From contig NZ_BAGB01000174.1 in the NCBI RefSeq assembly GCF_000308615.1, positions 124,001-188,000 of the forward strand: 64,000 bases of DNA, given 5' to 3'. The first letter of the stretch is position 1; every line of letters begins with the position of its first letter. Below are positions 49,407-57,562 of this stretch, piece after piece. The position numbers were made by a program, and so were the translations under genes. The DNA is from Nocardia jiangxiensis NBRC 101359 (GTDB lineage Bacteria; Actinomycetota; Actinomycetes; Mycobacteriales; Mycobacteriaceae). The notes below the pieces were generated by a model. It saw nothing but the letters and a program-made list of their open reading frames with translations. It made no database searches and was not told where the DNA came from.

Positions 49407-50945
49407 ATGACAGCCGTTCACCCGCCCAGGTCGACCACTCCGTCCGCAGGCCTACATCACGAGGACACCGGGTATCGCAAATCGCTGCGGCCCAGGCAGC
49501 TGCAGATGATCGCCATCGGCGGCGCAATCGGCACCGGACTGTTCCTGGGATCGGCGGATCGGCTCGAACATGCCGGGCCAGGACTGTTCCTGGTGTACGC
49601 GGTATGCGGCGTATTCGTCTTCTTCGTGCTGCGGGCCCTCGGTGAACTGGTCGCACACCGGCCGTCGTCGGGATCGTTCGTGTCCTACGCGCGCGAGTTC
49701 TACGGGGAGAAACTGGCTTTCGGCGTCGGCTGGATGTACTTCTTCCACTGGTGCATGACCGGCATCGTCGACATCACCGCCATCGCCACCTATGTGCACT
49801 ACTGGGGCGTGACCGAGGTCATCCCGCAGTGGGCGATCGCGTTGGTGGCACTGGTGATCGTGGTCGGGTTCAACCTGATCTCGGTGCGCTGGTTCGGTGA
49901 ACTGGAGTTCTGGGTCGCGCTGATCAAGGTCGTCGCCCTGGTCGCCTTCCTGGTCGTCGGCTCGATCATCCTCGGTGGCCGGTTCACCATCGGCGGCCAG
50001 CAGACCGGATTCGGTCTGCTGGCCGCGAACGGCGGGCTGTTCCCGGTCGGTGTGCTGCCGCTGGTCACCGTGACCACGGGTGTGGTGTTCGCTTACGCCG
50101 CAGTGGAATTGGTCGGCACCGCGGCGGGCGAGGCGGAACGTCCGGAGCAGGTCATGCCGCGCGCGATCAATACCGTGATCGCGCGGATCGCGCTGTTCTA
50201 CGTCGGGTCCCTGGTGCTGCTGGGCCTGCTGCTGCCGTACGGCGATTTCGTGGGCGGCCAGAGTCCGTTCGTGACCTTCTTCGCCCGGCTCGGCGTGCAC
50301 GGCGCGGGCAGCATCATGAACCTGGTCGTGCTGACCGCGGGCTTCTCCAGCCTGAACGCCGGGCTGTATTCGACCGGCCGCATTCTGCGCTCGATGTCGG
50401 TGAACGGCAGCGCACCGGCCCTGGGGGCGCGGATGTCCGGCTCGGGCGTGCCCTACGTCGGCATTCTCGCCACCGGCGCGATCGCGCTGATCGGCGTGGG
50501 CCTCAACGCCGTGGTGCCGGACAAGGCGTTCGAGATCGTGCTGAACATGTCGGCGCTGGGCACCATCACCGCGTGGTCGGTGATCGTGGCCTGCCAGCTG
50601 CGCCTGTGGCGGTGGAGCCGCAAGGGCCTGGCGCAGCGCCCGGCGTTCCGGCTGCCGGGTGCACCGTGGACCGGGGTGCTCACGCTGGTGTTCCTGCTCG
50701 CCGTGGTCGTGCTGATGGCGGTCAGCGACGACGTCGTGCAACGCGGCGCGGTGATCGCGGTCGTGGTGGTCATGCTGCCGGTGCTGACCACCGGCTGGCT
50801 GCTGGCCCGCAAACGGGCCGCCGATGTCGCGGCGACCTGGCGTGCGGTGAGCGCGCAGTCGCCGCACCTGCCCGAACCGCCTGCGCCCGAACCGGATTCG
50901 CAGGATCTGACGGTTGACGTGGTGGTCGAGTCCGACCGGACCTGA
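49407..50945 (+). CDS. Amino-acid permease, AnsP/GabP type
   Basis: 512 residues from an ATG at 49407. Twelve membrane helices of the APC superfamily; the start of helix 1 is LRPRQLQMIAIGGAIGTGLF, with the GGAIGTGLF substrate loop, and the GELVAHRPSSGSFVSYA and AGEAERPEQVMPRAIN motifs are those of the AnsP/GabP amino-acid transporter branch. Asparagine, GABA or a related amino acid is the likely substrate. The next gene in the same direction is pknG, 125 bp on. Regulated by both dyads upstream. Confidence 0.9.
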   Translation: MTAVHPPRSTTPSAGLHHEDTGYRKSLRPRQLQMIAIGGAIGTGLFLGSADRLEHAGPGLFLVYAVCGVFVFFVLRALGELVAHRPSSGSFVSYAREFYGEKLAFGVGWMYFFHWCMTGIVDITAIATYVHYWGVTEVIPQWAIALVALVIVVGFNLISVRWFGELEFWVALIKVVALVAFLVVGSIILGGRFTIGGQQTGFGLLAANGGLFPVGVLPLVTVTTGVVFAYAAVELVGTAAGEAERPEQVMPRAINTVIARIALFYVGSLVLLGLLLPYGDFVGGQSPFVTFFARLGVHGAGSIMNLVVLTAGFSSLNAGLYSTGRILRSMSVNGSAPALGARMSGSGVPYVGILATGAIALIGVGLNAVVPDKAFEIVLNMSALGTITAWSVIVACQLRLWRWSRKGLAQRPAFRLPGAPWTGVLTLVFLLAVVVLMAVSDDVVQRGAVIAVVVVMLPVLTTGWLLARKRAADVAATWRAVSAQSPHLPEPPAPEPDSQDLTVDVVVESDRT

Positions 50946-50981
50946 GCGTCCCGGGGACCGGGCCAACGCCCGGCAAGCATA

Positions 50982-50997
50982 TTCCCACCGGAGGGAA
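50982..50997. promoter_or_regulatory. TTCCCA dyad upstream of pknG
   Basis: TTCCCACCGGAGGGAA, one change in the right arm, 73 bp before the ATG at 51071. It suggests that pknG has its own promoter in addition to any read-through from the permease. Confidence 0.5.
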
Positions 50998-51070
50998 CAA
51001 CTCCTCCACGACGATAGCGATGGCGGACCAGAATGAGAGCCCGACTCACCTATGGGTACGAAAGGTTCCC

Positions 51071-53497
51071 ATGCCCGAGCACTCCGAGGCGCCCGACCAA
51101 CCGCTGCCGCACCCGTGGGCCAATCGGCGCATGCGCGGAAGCGAGATGCCGCGTCGGTCGACGACTCATCCGTGGGCTACTCGGGGCCCCGTCCCGCCCG
51201 AGGGGCGGATACCGAATTCGGTCCTGTCGGAGCGGTTTTCGGCACAGCGCGCCCGTCCGGTGGCGCGCCGGCGCGACGAGGCCGAGTTCGAACTCGAACT
51301 GCTGGCCGAGTCCGATTCGGCCGCGGTCGAATCCGACCCCGAGGCCGACACCGGTGGTGGATCGGGCCGCAGCGCCCGGTCCCGGCCCAGTGTGCGCAAG
51401 TTGGGCGGCGGGCTGGTGGAGATGCCCAAGGTGACTCCACTCGATCCGCGTGCCGCGGTGCTGACCGATCCCGAAGTACACGAGATCAAACGATTCTGCT
51501 GGAAATGCGATGCGCCGGTCGGTCGCCGGACCACCGACGGCCCCGGTGAGATCAGCGGCACCTGCGCGGCCTGCGGATCACCGTTCAACTTCCGGCCCAC
51601 GCTGGTGCCCGGCGAGTTGGTCGCCGGGCAGTACGAGGTCCAGGGCTGCCTCGCGCACGGCGGCCTGGGCTGGGTGTATCTGGCCGTGGACCGCAACGTC
51701 AGCGACCGCTGGGTGGTGCTCAAGGGGCTGCAGAATCCGCTCGACTTCGAGGCGCACGTGGTGGCGCTGGCCGAACGGCAGTTCCTCTCGGAGATGGCCT
51801 ATCCGGGCATCGTCAAGATCCACAACTTCGTCAAGCACGCCTCCGTGGGCCGCGATATCGCGGCCGGATACATCGTCATGGAGTACGTCGGCGGTCGGTC
51901 GCTCAAGAAGATGCTCGATGTACTTGCCCCGCAGCGTATCCCGGTGGCCGAGGCGATCGCATATCTGATGGAGGTACTGCCCGCGCTGGACTACCTGCAT
52001 TCGTTCGGCCTGGCCTACAACGATCTCAAACCGGACAACATCATGGTCAGCGAGGACGAGGTCAAACTCATCGACCTCGGCGCGGTCGCCGCACTCGATT
52101 CCTACGGAAGTATCTACGGCACACCGGGATACCAGGCGCCGGAGATCACCGAGACCGGGCCGACCGTGGCCGCGGACCTGTATTCGGTCGGTCGGACCCT
52201 GGCCGCGCTGATGCTCGATCTGCCGGTCGAACGGGACGGCAACCTGGCCCCGGTGATCCCCTCGCCGGAGCAGGAGCCGCTGCTGCGGCGGTACCCGGGA
52301 TTGCACCGATTGCTCTGCCGGGCAACCGAACCCGATCCGCGCCGACGCTTCCCCTCGGCGTATGCGATGTACTGCCAGCTGGTCGGCGTGCTGCGGATGG
52401 TGCTGGCCGTGGACAGCGGTCGCGAACATCCCCAGGCGTCGGCCGAATTCGCCTCCATACTGGGCGATTTCGGTATCGACACGCTCATCGGACAGACCGA
52501 TCGCGTGATCGACGGCACGCAGCGCATGCCCATGGTGGATGTGGCCGATGTGGTGGCCGCGCTTCCGGCGCCGCTGATCGACACCGAGGATCCCAGCGCC
52601 GAACTGCTGCTGCCGCTGCTGCGCGGTGACCCGCATCAGGTCCTGGACGCGTTGCGGCGCACCAGCGCTCGGATCGCGGCCGGGGTCGTGGCCGAGCCGG
52701 AATCCTTCGAACTCGAGGGTGCGCTGGCCGCGGCGCAGGCCCATATCGAGCTGGGGGATGTGGTCCAGGCTCGGGCGTTGCTCGACGAATTGGCCCCCCG
52801 TCACGCCGACGACTGGCGCATCGAATGGCATCTCGGTGTCGCCGCGCTGCTGGACGGCGATTTCGAGCTGGGCTACCGGCATTTCGACACCGTGCACTCG
52901 ATGGTCCCCGGTGAGATCGCTCCGCCGCTGGCGCTGGCCGCCGCCGCGGAGCTGATGCTGCAGCATCTCGACGAACCGGGCGATCCCGACCGGCTGCACG
53001 ATGCCGCGATGGAGCACTACCGCACGGTGTGGCGCACCAATCACGGCGTGGTCAGCGCCGCGTTCGGGCTGGCCAGGCGGCTGGCCGCGGACGGCGAGCT
53101 GCTCGAGGCGGTCGCGGTGCTGGACGAGGTGCCCGCCGCGTCACGGCATCACGCCATCGCCCAGATGACCGGATCGCTGCTACTGGTCTCGCGGCCGACC
53201 GCCGAGATCACCGAGCGAGACCTCGACACCGCGGCCGCGCGCCTGACGGCCCTGCCGGACGACCCGCGGACCCTGCAGTTGAAGGTGATCGTGGTGGGTG
53301 CGGCGGTGGAGTGGTTGCGCGCCGGCGCTCAGCCCGCGCGGCTGCAGAGCATCCTCGGATTCCCGGTCACCCCTACCGGTTTGCGGCAGGGACTGGAATC
53401 GAGTCTGCGCGCACTGGCCCAGATCGCGCCCGACCGATGGCACCGGTATCGGCTCATCGATCTGGCCAATCAGGTGCGTCCGCGCAGCTGGTGGTGA
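51071..53497 (+). CDS. pknG: Serine/threonine kinase PknG
   Basis: 808 residues from an ATG at 51071 with GAAAGG five bases upstream; an ATG at 51020 adds 17 residues without a ribosome site. Disordered N-terminus; rubredoxin-like metal site CWKC and CAAC; kinase domain with GGLGWVYLA, Lys in VVLKGL, YNDLKPDNIM in place of HRD, and DLG; then a TPR domain of about 350 residues. RKLGGGLVEMP before the rubredoxin motif is characteristic. PknG phosphorylates GarA and so controls 2-oxoglutarate and glutamate metabolism. The mycobacterial neighbours glnH and glnX are absent; an amino-acid permease precedes it instead. Confidence 0.95.
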   Translation: MPEHSEAPDQPLPHPWANRRMRGSEMPRRSTTHPWATRGPVPPEGRIPNSVLSERFSAQRARPVARRRDEAEFELELLAESDSAAVESDPEADTGGGSGRSARSRPSVRKLGGGLVEMPKVTPLDPRAAVLTDPEVHEIKRFCWKCDAPVGRRTTDGPGEISGTCAACGSPFNFRPTLVPGELVAGQYEVQGCLAHGGLGWVYLAVDRNVSDRWVVLKGLQNPLDFEAHVVALAERQFLSEMAYPGIVKIHNFVKHASVGRDIAAGYIVMEYVGGRSLKKMLDVLAPQRIPVAEAIAYLMEVLPALDYLHSFGLAYNDLKPDNIMVSEDEVKLIDLGAVAALDSYGSIYGTPGYQAPEITETGPTVAADLYSVGRTLAALMLDLPVERDGNLAPVIPSPEQEPLLRRYPGLHRLLCRATEPDPRRRFPSAYAMYCQLVGVLRMVLAVDSGREHPQASAEFASILGDFGIDTLIGQTDRVIDGTQRMPMVDVADVVAALPAPLIDTEDPSAELLLPLLRGDPHQVLDALRRTSARIAAGVVAEPESFELEGALAAAQAHIELGDVVQARALLDELAPRHADDWRIEWHLGVAALLDGDFELGYRHFDTVHSMVPGEIAPPLALAAAAELMLQHLDEPGDPDRLHDAAMEHYRTVWRTNHGVVSAAFGLARRLAADGELLEAVAVLDEVPAASRHHAIAQMTGSLLLVSRPTAEITERDLDTAAARLTALPDDPRTLQLKVIVVGAAVEWLRAGAQPARLQSILGFPVTPTGLRQGLESSLRALAQIAPDRWHRYRLIDLANQVRPRSWW

Positions 53498-53528
53498 CCG
53501 CCGACGGCGGCGATACCCACCCGCGAAG

Positions 53529-53542
53529 ATACCCACGGGTAT
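53529..53542. promoter_or_regulatory. Palindrome upstream of the 53565 MerR gene
   Basis: ATACCCACGGGTAT, 12 of 14 bases symmetrical, 22 bp before the start. Its closeness to the start fits autoregulation by the MerR protein. Confidence 0.4.
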
Positions 53543-53564
53543 TTCGGTGTGGTTTCCTTTATGT

Positions 53565-54296
53565 ATGGCGAGTGCGGAGTACACGATCGATGAGCTCGCG
53601 CGGGCGGCGGGGACGACGGTGCGCAGTCTTCGCGTGTATCACGAACGCGGCGTGCTGCCCTCCCCGGAGGTCCGTGGCAGAACGGGGTTCTACGGGCCCG
53701 AACATCTGAATCGGGTGGCCACCATCAGCCGGTTGCTGGATCGCGGGATCAAGCTCAACGGCATCCGCGAGCTGCTCGAGGCATGGGATCGGGGTGACGA
53801 TCTCGGTGACATCCTGGGCGTGATCGAGCCGGACGCGTCGCCGGAGATCGAACCGTCGTCCGATGACACGATCGCCGCCACCGAACTCGCGGAGCGGTAC
53901 AGCAACGTCTCGCACGGTCTGGCCCGCGTGGTCGGCCTGGGGTTGTACGAGCCGGTGGACGCGGCGACCTATCGGGTGGTCGATGCGAAGCTGGTGCGGG
54001 TGGTCGAGCAGTTGACCGGCATCGGGCTGCCGGCCGAGGAGATTCTCGCCGACCTGGAGAAGATGCGCACCGACTGCGACCGCATCGCGCGGCGGGTGGT
54101 GGAGATGTTCCAGCGCACCGCCTGGCCGCAGTATCAGGAGTCCGGGCGCGGCCCGGATGACCTGGCGCACTTGACCGATCAGCTCACCGCGACGCGCGCG
54201 GTCGCCGTGCAGACCGCCACGGAGCTGGTCGAGCGGTCCATCACCAAATATCTGGACGGCGACACCGAGCTGACCGAAGTGCTCGCCGAGGGCTGA
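53565..54296 (+). CDS. MerR-family regulator, paralogue of 46298
   Basis: 243 residues from an ATG at 53565. MerR HTH in residues 1-78 (YTIDELARAAGTTVRSLRVY, then HERGVLPSPEVRGRTGFYG, KLNGIRELLEAWDRG) followed by an all-helical effector region with an acidic linker. No ribosome site is evident and TTTATG lies directly before the start, so the message may be leaderless. It follows pknG by 67 bp and could be partly cotranscribed. The C-terminal half is longer than that of the 46298 paralogue, and the two have little in common there. Confidence 0.88.
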   Translation: MASAEYTIDELARAAGTTVRSLRVYHERGVLPSPEVRGRTGFYGPEHLNRVATISRLLDRGIKLNGIRELLEAWDRGDDLGDILGVIEPDASPEIEPSSDDTIAATELAERYSNVSHGLARVVGLGLYEPVDAATYRVVDAKLVRVVEQLTGIGLPAEEILADLEKMRTDCDRIARRVVEMFQRTAWPQYQESGRGPDDLAHLTDQLTATRAVAVQTATELVERSITKYLDGDTELTEVLAEG

Positions 54297-54380
54297 GTCC
54301 GACCCGTCTGCGCCCGGCGGATCGCGCCGCGCTGGGCGTCACCGCGCGGGCGTGCCCGCGTATCTCACATCGTCGCGAAG

Positions 54381-54396
54381 TTCCCAGCGGTGGAAA
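54381..54396. promoter_or_regulatory. TTCCCA dyad upstream of the 54514 secreted protein
   Basis: TTCCCAGCGGTGGAAA, one change in the right arm. Its centre is 33 bp from that of the TGCCGTT dyad at 54413. Confidence 0.5.
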
Positions 54397-54412
54397 GGTT
54401 GCAAGTTTAATG

Positions 54413-54430
54413 TGCCGTTGTCTAGCGGTA
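54413..54430. promoter_or_regulatory. TGCCGTT dyad and -10 box upstream of the 54514 secreted protein
   Basis: TGCCGTTGTCTAGCGGTA running into TACATT (54429-54434). The symmetry extends outward to TTTAAT and ATTAAA, giving 14-bp arms, the longest of the family. 83 bp before the start codon. Confidence 0.6.
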
Positions 54431-54513
54431 CATTAAACGGGTGATAAGCACTGCTCGTGAGATCGACGTCGCCGGGCAGCCCTTCTTATAAGACGTCGAC
54501 GGACGGTACCAAG

Positions 54514-55152
54514 ATGAATGTCTCGAAGCTCAACGGTGTTCAGCGAAATCCCTTCGGTTCGCGTTTCCTGACCTGCGTCGCGGTCGCGGTCGCGGTGTCG
54601 ATCGGTTCGGCGGGCCTGGCAGGTGCGGCTCCCGGATCGGGCGGCGGCGGCCACAGCAGCGGCGGCGGGCACTCGAGTCCGGCCGGTACGTCGCACTCCG
54701 GCGCGAGCTCGCCGGGATCACACAACAGCGGGACGCCCAGCGTCCACTCGGGGCCGTCCTACTCGGGGCCGTCCCACTCGTCCCCGTCGCTCTCGTCCCC
54801 TTTGCAGCATTCCGCGCCCGCGCAGTCGGCCCCCGCGAATTCGCTCTCGAATCCGACCGGTCCCGCGCAGTCGGCCCCGCATCACAGCGAGCAGTCGAAC
54901 GTGATCCCGAACATCACCCTGCCGCACCGGTCGAATCCCGACGGGAGTCAGAACTCGGTTCCGGCCCCGGCGGCGGATCTGCAGCGGTCCCTGCCGGTTC
55001 CGGCGCCCGGCTCGGCCTTCAATCAGTGGCTGCGGGACGGCGCGATGCTCTGGAACATCATGGCTCCGCCGGTGCAGCCGGATCCGCAGAACAGCGTGGC
55101 GCCCAACAACAGCCACGGCGGCTGCAACGCCACCCGCCCGCAGTGCGGCTGA
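54514..55152 (+). CDS. Secreted Ser/His/Pro-rich protein
   Basis: 212 residues from an ATG at 54514. Signal peptide about residues 1-38 (FLTCVAVAVAVSIGSAGLAG, cut near GAAPG); the mature part is Gly/Ser/His/Pro-rich with repeated HSSGGG, SGPS and SAPA blocks. The last 50 residues are less biased (AFNQWLRDGAMLWNIMAPP) and end with a Cys pair (GGCNATRPQCG). No family recognised; the His-rich part could bind metal. Upstream are a TTCCCA dyad and the best TGCCGTT dyad. Confidence 0.75.
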   Translation: MNVSKLNGVQRNPFGSRFLTCVAVAVAVSIGSAGLAGAAPGSGGGGHSSGGGHSSPAGTSHSGASSPGSHNSGTPSVHSGPSYSGPSHSSPSLSSPLQHSAPAQSAPANSLSNPTGPAQSAPHHSEQSNVIPNITLPHRSNPDGSQNSVPAPAADLQRSLPVPAPGSAFNQWLRDGAMLWNIMAPPVQPDPQNSVAPNNSHGGCNATRPQCG

Positions 55153-55165
55153 CGACCGAGAACGC

Positions 55166-55181
55166 TTCCCGGAACTGGGAA
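55166..55181. promoter_or_regulatory. TTCCCA-type dyad upstream of the Rv3651-like gene
   Basis: TTCCCGGAACTGGGAA. Its centre is about 31.5 bp from that of the TGCCG/CGGTA pair at 55195, three helical turns. Confidence 0.5.
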
Positions 55182-55194
55182 TCGGCTGTGGATG

Positions 55195-55215
55195 TGCCGA
55201 TGGTGTTTGACGGTA
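55195..55215. promoter_or_regulatory. Variant TGCCG dyad upstream of the Rv3651-like gene
   Basis: TGCCGAT and GACGGTA arms, 3 bp further apart than in the other sites, running into TACGGT. Weakest member of its family. Confidence 0.35.
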
Positions 55216-55402
55216 CGGTGTCGGCAACATAGTTTCGATTTCAACAGTTGGTTGCGACGGGTCCGTGCAGCGCACGGCACCCTCGCCCCCGAAACTGGTG
55301 TCTTGCCTGTTCGGCCGCGGCCGTGGTGCCGGAACCTTCCGCCCGGAAATGTTGTTCGTCTACGTATCTTGGCGGATGTTTCCGCGATCGCCGCGGGGTT
55401 GC

Positions 55403-56551
55403 ATGCTTGGCATGGGGTCGTTTGGAGTACCGCGCACCAACCCGTGGCTGACGGTGGAGATGTTGGCGCCCGAAGGCATGTCGGCGGCGTCGGTCGGCGG
55501 ACAGCCGCGAGAGTTCGCCGGTTGGCAGCGCGTCGTGCAGCGGCTGCTGGCCAAGATGCCCTCGGCCTACGGCCTGTCCACCAGAACTGCCTGCGAGGCC
55601 CTCACGACCGCGTCCCGCGATGCGGTCGATGTGGATCTGCGGGTGGTCACCGACGCCGGTCCGCACCGGATGCTCGCTCGCCCGGTCCTCGGGCCCGCGG
55701 GTGACGTGCACGCGGTGCGGCTGTGGATCGGACCGGCCGATGCGCGAGCGCCGCTGCCGCCTTCCGCGGTCGGCGGGATCTGGGACATGGCCTCGCAGAC
55801 CATCCGGTTGCCCGCCGGGGTGACCGAACTGGCCGGGATGTCGCCGGAGGATTACGCGCCGACGATGTCGATCGCGGAGCTGTTCCATCGCTGGACCGGT
55901 TTCGACCGGCACGCCGAGGTGCTGGATCTGCTCTACGATCCGAATCCGGGTGCGAGCCTGCAATTCGAAGTGACAGTAGGGATTTCGGCCCGCTGGCTGA
56001 TCTCCATGCGGGCGCGTGACGATCTGCGCACCCAGGGTGCGTGGCTGCTGATCGAGGACACCGGCCCGGTCGATCCGGGTGCGCAGGTGACCACGCTGGA
56101 GCGGGTCGCCCTGCGTGAGGCGCATCGCCGCGCCGGGACGCATCTGGGCGTGCTGCAGGTGGAGCACGCGAGTATCTCGCACTGGCTGACCGATCCGGCG
56201 CCCTGGGTGCGCTGGGACAATCTGGCCTCCCCGGTCGAAGTGTTCCATCCGGACGACCGCGCGCAGCTGGCCGAGGTGGCCGAACGGCTGCGCTCGGGCA
56301 TGGCCGCGACGGTGTCCCTGCGGGTGCTGAACCATTGCGGCGGTTACACCCCCGCGTTGCTGTCGCTGTATCCCTATCCCGGTTACTCGGCCCGGCATCT
56401 GGCGATCGCCGAATTCGTGCGTGCCGCGCTGCCGGAGGAGTCCGTATCGGTCAAAACCGCTCGCATGGTGGTGGAACGGACGCGGTGTCGCACGGCGATG
56501 GCCGAGGAGCCCGTGCCCGCGCGTGGTCGCCTCTCCTGGCGCGAACCGTGA
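55403..56551 (+). CDS. Rv3651-like (DUF5593) regulatory-type protein
   Basis: 382 residues from an ATG at 55403; an ATG at 55412 or a GTG at 55265 are alternatives, and the extra 46 residues of the latter look non-coding. NPWLTVEMLAPEG near the start and HRMLARPVLGPAGDVHAVRL, LWIGPADA, GGIWDM follow the mycobacterial Rv3651-like pattern, with a GAF/PAS-like second half (ISARWLISMRARDDLRTQGA, EVFHPDDRAQLAEVAERL). A sensory or signalling role is inferred; no catalytic residues are evident. Confidence 0.75.
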   Translation: MLGMGSFGVPRTNPWLTVEMLAPEGMSAASVGGQPREFAGWQRVVQRLLAKMPSAYGLSTRTACEALTTASRDAVDVDLRVVTDAGPHRMLARPVLGPAGDVHAVRLWIGPADARAPLPPSAVGGIWDMASQTIRLPAGVTELAGMSPEDYAPTMSIAELFHRWTGFDRHAEVLDLLYDPNPGASLQFEVTVGISARWLISMRARDDLRTQGAWLLIEDTGPVDPGAQVTTLERVALREAHRRAGTHLGVLQVEHASISHWLTDPAPWVRWDNLASPVEVFHPDDRAQLAEVAERLRSGMAATVSLRVLNHCGGYTPALLSLYPYPGYSARHLAIAEFVRAALPEESVSVKTARMVVERTRCRTAMAEEPVPARGRLSWREP

Positions 56552-56620
56552 TCTCCTCGGTGGTGATGGATTGTTGCAGCTGGTGAGAGGCACATTAACG
56601 TAGATGTATCATCGAGTGGT

Positions 56621-57088
56621 ATGAATATCGCCGAACTGCACCGGTTGGTTCGTGTGCTGCGCGAGATCGCGTCGAGTTCGACCGGGGGCACCGGTGATCG
56701 GCAGATGTCGGCCGGGATGGTGGCGATCATGCAGGATGTCACCGGGCATCCGGACTCGGCCATCGGCGATATCGCCGAACGGACCGGTCTGGCGCAGAGC
56801 TTCGTCTCGAAAACCGTTGTGCGCCTGCGGGAACAAGGTGTCTTCCAGGTTTCCCAGGATCCCCGCGACGGCCGCCGCACGCTGGTCGCCGTCCGCCCCG
56901 GCAGCGTGGCGCGCAAACAGGTGCCCGACACCTCGGCGCCCATCGAGGAGGGCGTACGCGCGGTATTCCCGGAGCTCACCGATGCGCAGATGAACCGAAT
57001 CATGTTGGGCCTGAGCGTCCTCGCCGACGAGATTCTCGGTGACCGCACACCCGAGCCGCAGATTTCGGCCCACCGAGCGCGGAACTGA
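56621..57088 (+). CDS. MarR-family regulator
   Basis: 155 residues from an ATG at 56621. Helix pattern LHRLVRVLREIASSS, then HPDSAIGDIAERTGLAQSFV with the recognition helix SFVSKTVVRLREQG, the wing PRDGRRTLV, and a C-terminal dimer helix. Close to the minimum MarR layout. Upstream, CACATTAACGTAGATGTATC holds an ATGTATCAT half-palindrome typical of MarR operators about 20 bp before the start. It is 69 bp after the Rv3651-like gene. Confidence 0.82.
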   Translation: MNIAELHRLVRVLREIASSSTGGTGDRQMSAGMVAIMQDVTGHPDSAIGDIAERTGLAQSFVSKTVVRLREQGVFQVSQDPRDGRRTLVAVRPGSVARKQVPDTSAPIEEGVRAVFPELTDAQMNRIMLGLSVLADEILGDRTPEPQISAHRARN

Positions 57089-57136
57089 TTCCGGGCGTTC
57101 GCCGCGGTACGCGAATCCCGCCGCCCGCGAAGGCAT

Positions 57137-57152
57137 TTCCCGATCACGGGAA
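57137..57152. promoter_or_regulatory. TTCCCG dyad upstream of the second WhiB gene
   Basis: TTCCCGATCACGGGAA, perfect 6+6 arms, 44 bp before the start codon. A TAGATT -10 box (57185-57190) lies downstream, so the dyad sits at about -60 to -45, an activator-type position. Confidence 0.55.
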
Positions 57153-57184
57153 GATATCGCGCTCGGCCTTTCCGGGAATTTCGG

Positions 57185-57190
57185 TAGATT
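57185..57190 (+). promoter_or_regulatory. -10 box of a probably leaderless whiB message
   Basis: TAGATT ends six bases before the ATG at 57197, and no ribosome site precedes the ATG. The expected transcript start is at or next to the start codon. Confidence 0.5.
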
Positions 57191-57196
57191 CGGGCC

Positions 57197-57562
57197 ATGC
57201 TCGCCGCATTCCCCGATGTCGCACGTTACTACCCCTCGACCTCCGAGGCGTGGGAATGGCAGCTCGACGGACATTGCCGCGGAGTGGATTCGGAGGTTTT
57301 CTTCCATCCCGACGGTGAGCGCGGCCGGGCTCGCATCGAACGCGCTCACCTGGCCAAACGCATCTGCCACAGCTGTCCGGTACTGGATCGCTGCCGGGAG
57401 TACGCACTCGCGGTCGGTGAGCCGTTCGGGGTATGGGGCGGAATGACCGAGGAGGAGCGCCGGACCTTTCTGGAGAATTCCCGGACGTCGCGATCACGCA
57501 CCGAATATCGGACACCGCACAGCGGTTATCGAACCTCCTGGGGCCGAGTGCCATTGGCATGA
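57197..57562 (+). CDS. WhiB-family iron-sulfur regulator
   Basis: 121 residues from an ATG at 57197. Cys27 and CHSCPVLDRC (Cys57, 60, 66) are the 4Fe-4S ligands; EPFGVWGGMTEEER is the canonical turn; the basic tail (RTSRSRTEYRT) would contact DNA. A full classical WhiB, unlike the copy at 47221. The last 37 bp overlap the convergent LuxR-type gene. Probable leaderless start; TTCCCG dyad 44 bp upstream. Confidence 0.9.
   Translation: MLAAFPDVARYYPSTSEAWEWQLDGHCRGVDSEVFFHPDGERGRARIERAHLAKRICHSCPVLDRCREYALAVGEPFGVWGGMTEEERRTFLENSRTSRSRTEYRTPHSGYRTSWGRVPLA

Noticed and set aside
4651..57152. GGGAA of the TTCCCA dyads as the -35 box of ECF sigma promoters
   Set aside because: No constant GTT or CGTC -10 element follows at 16-19 bp, and the conserved left arm is unexplained by a sigma factor.
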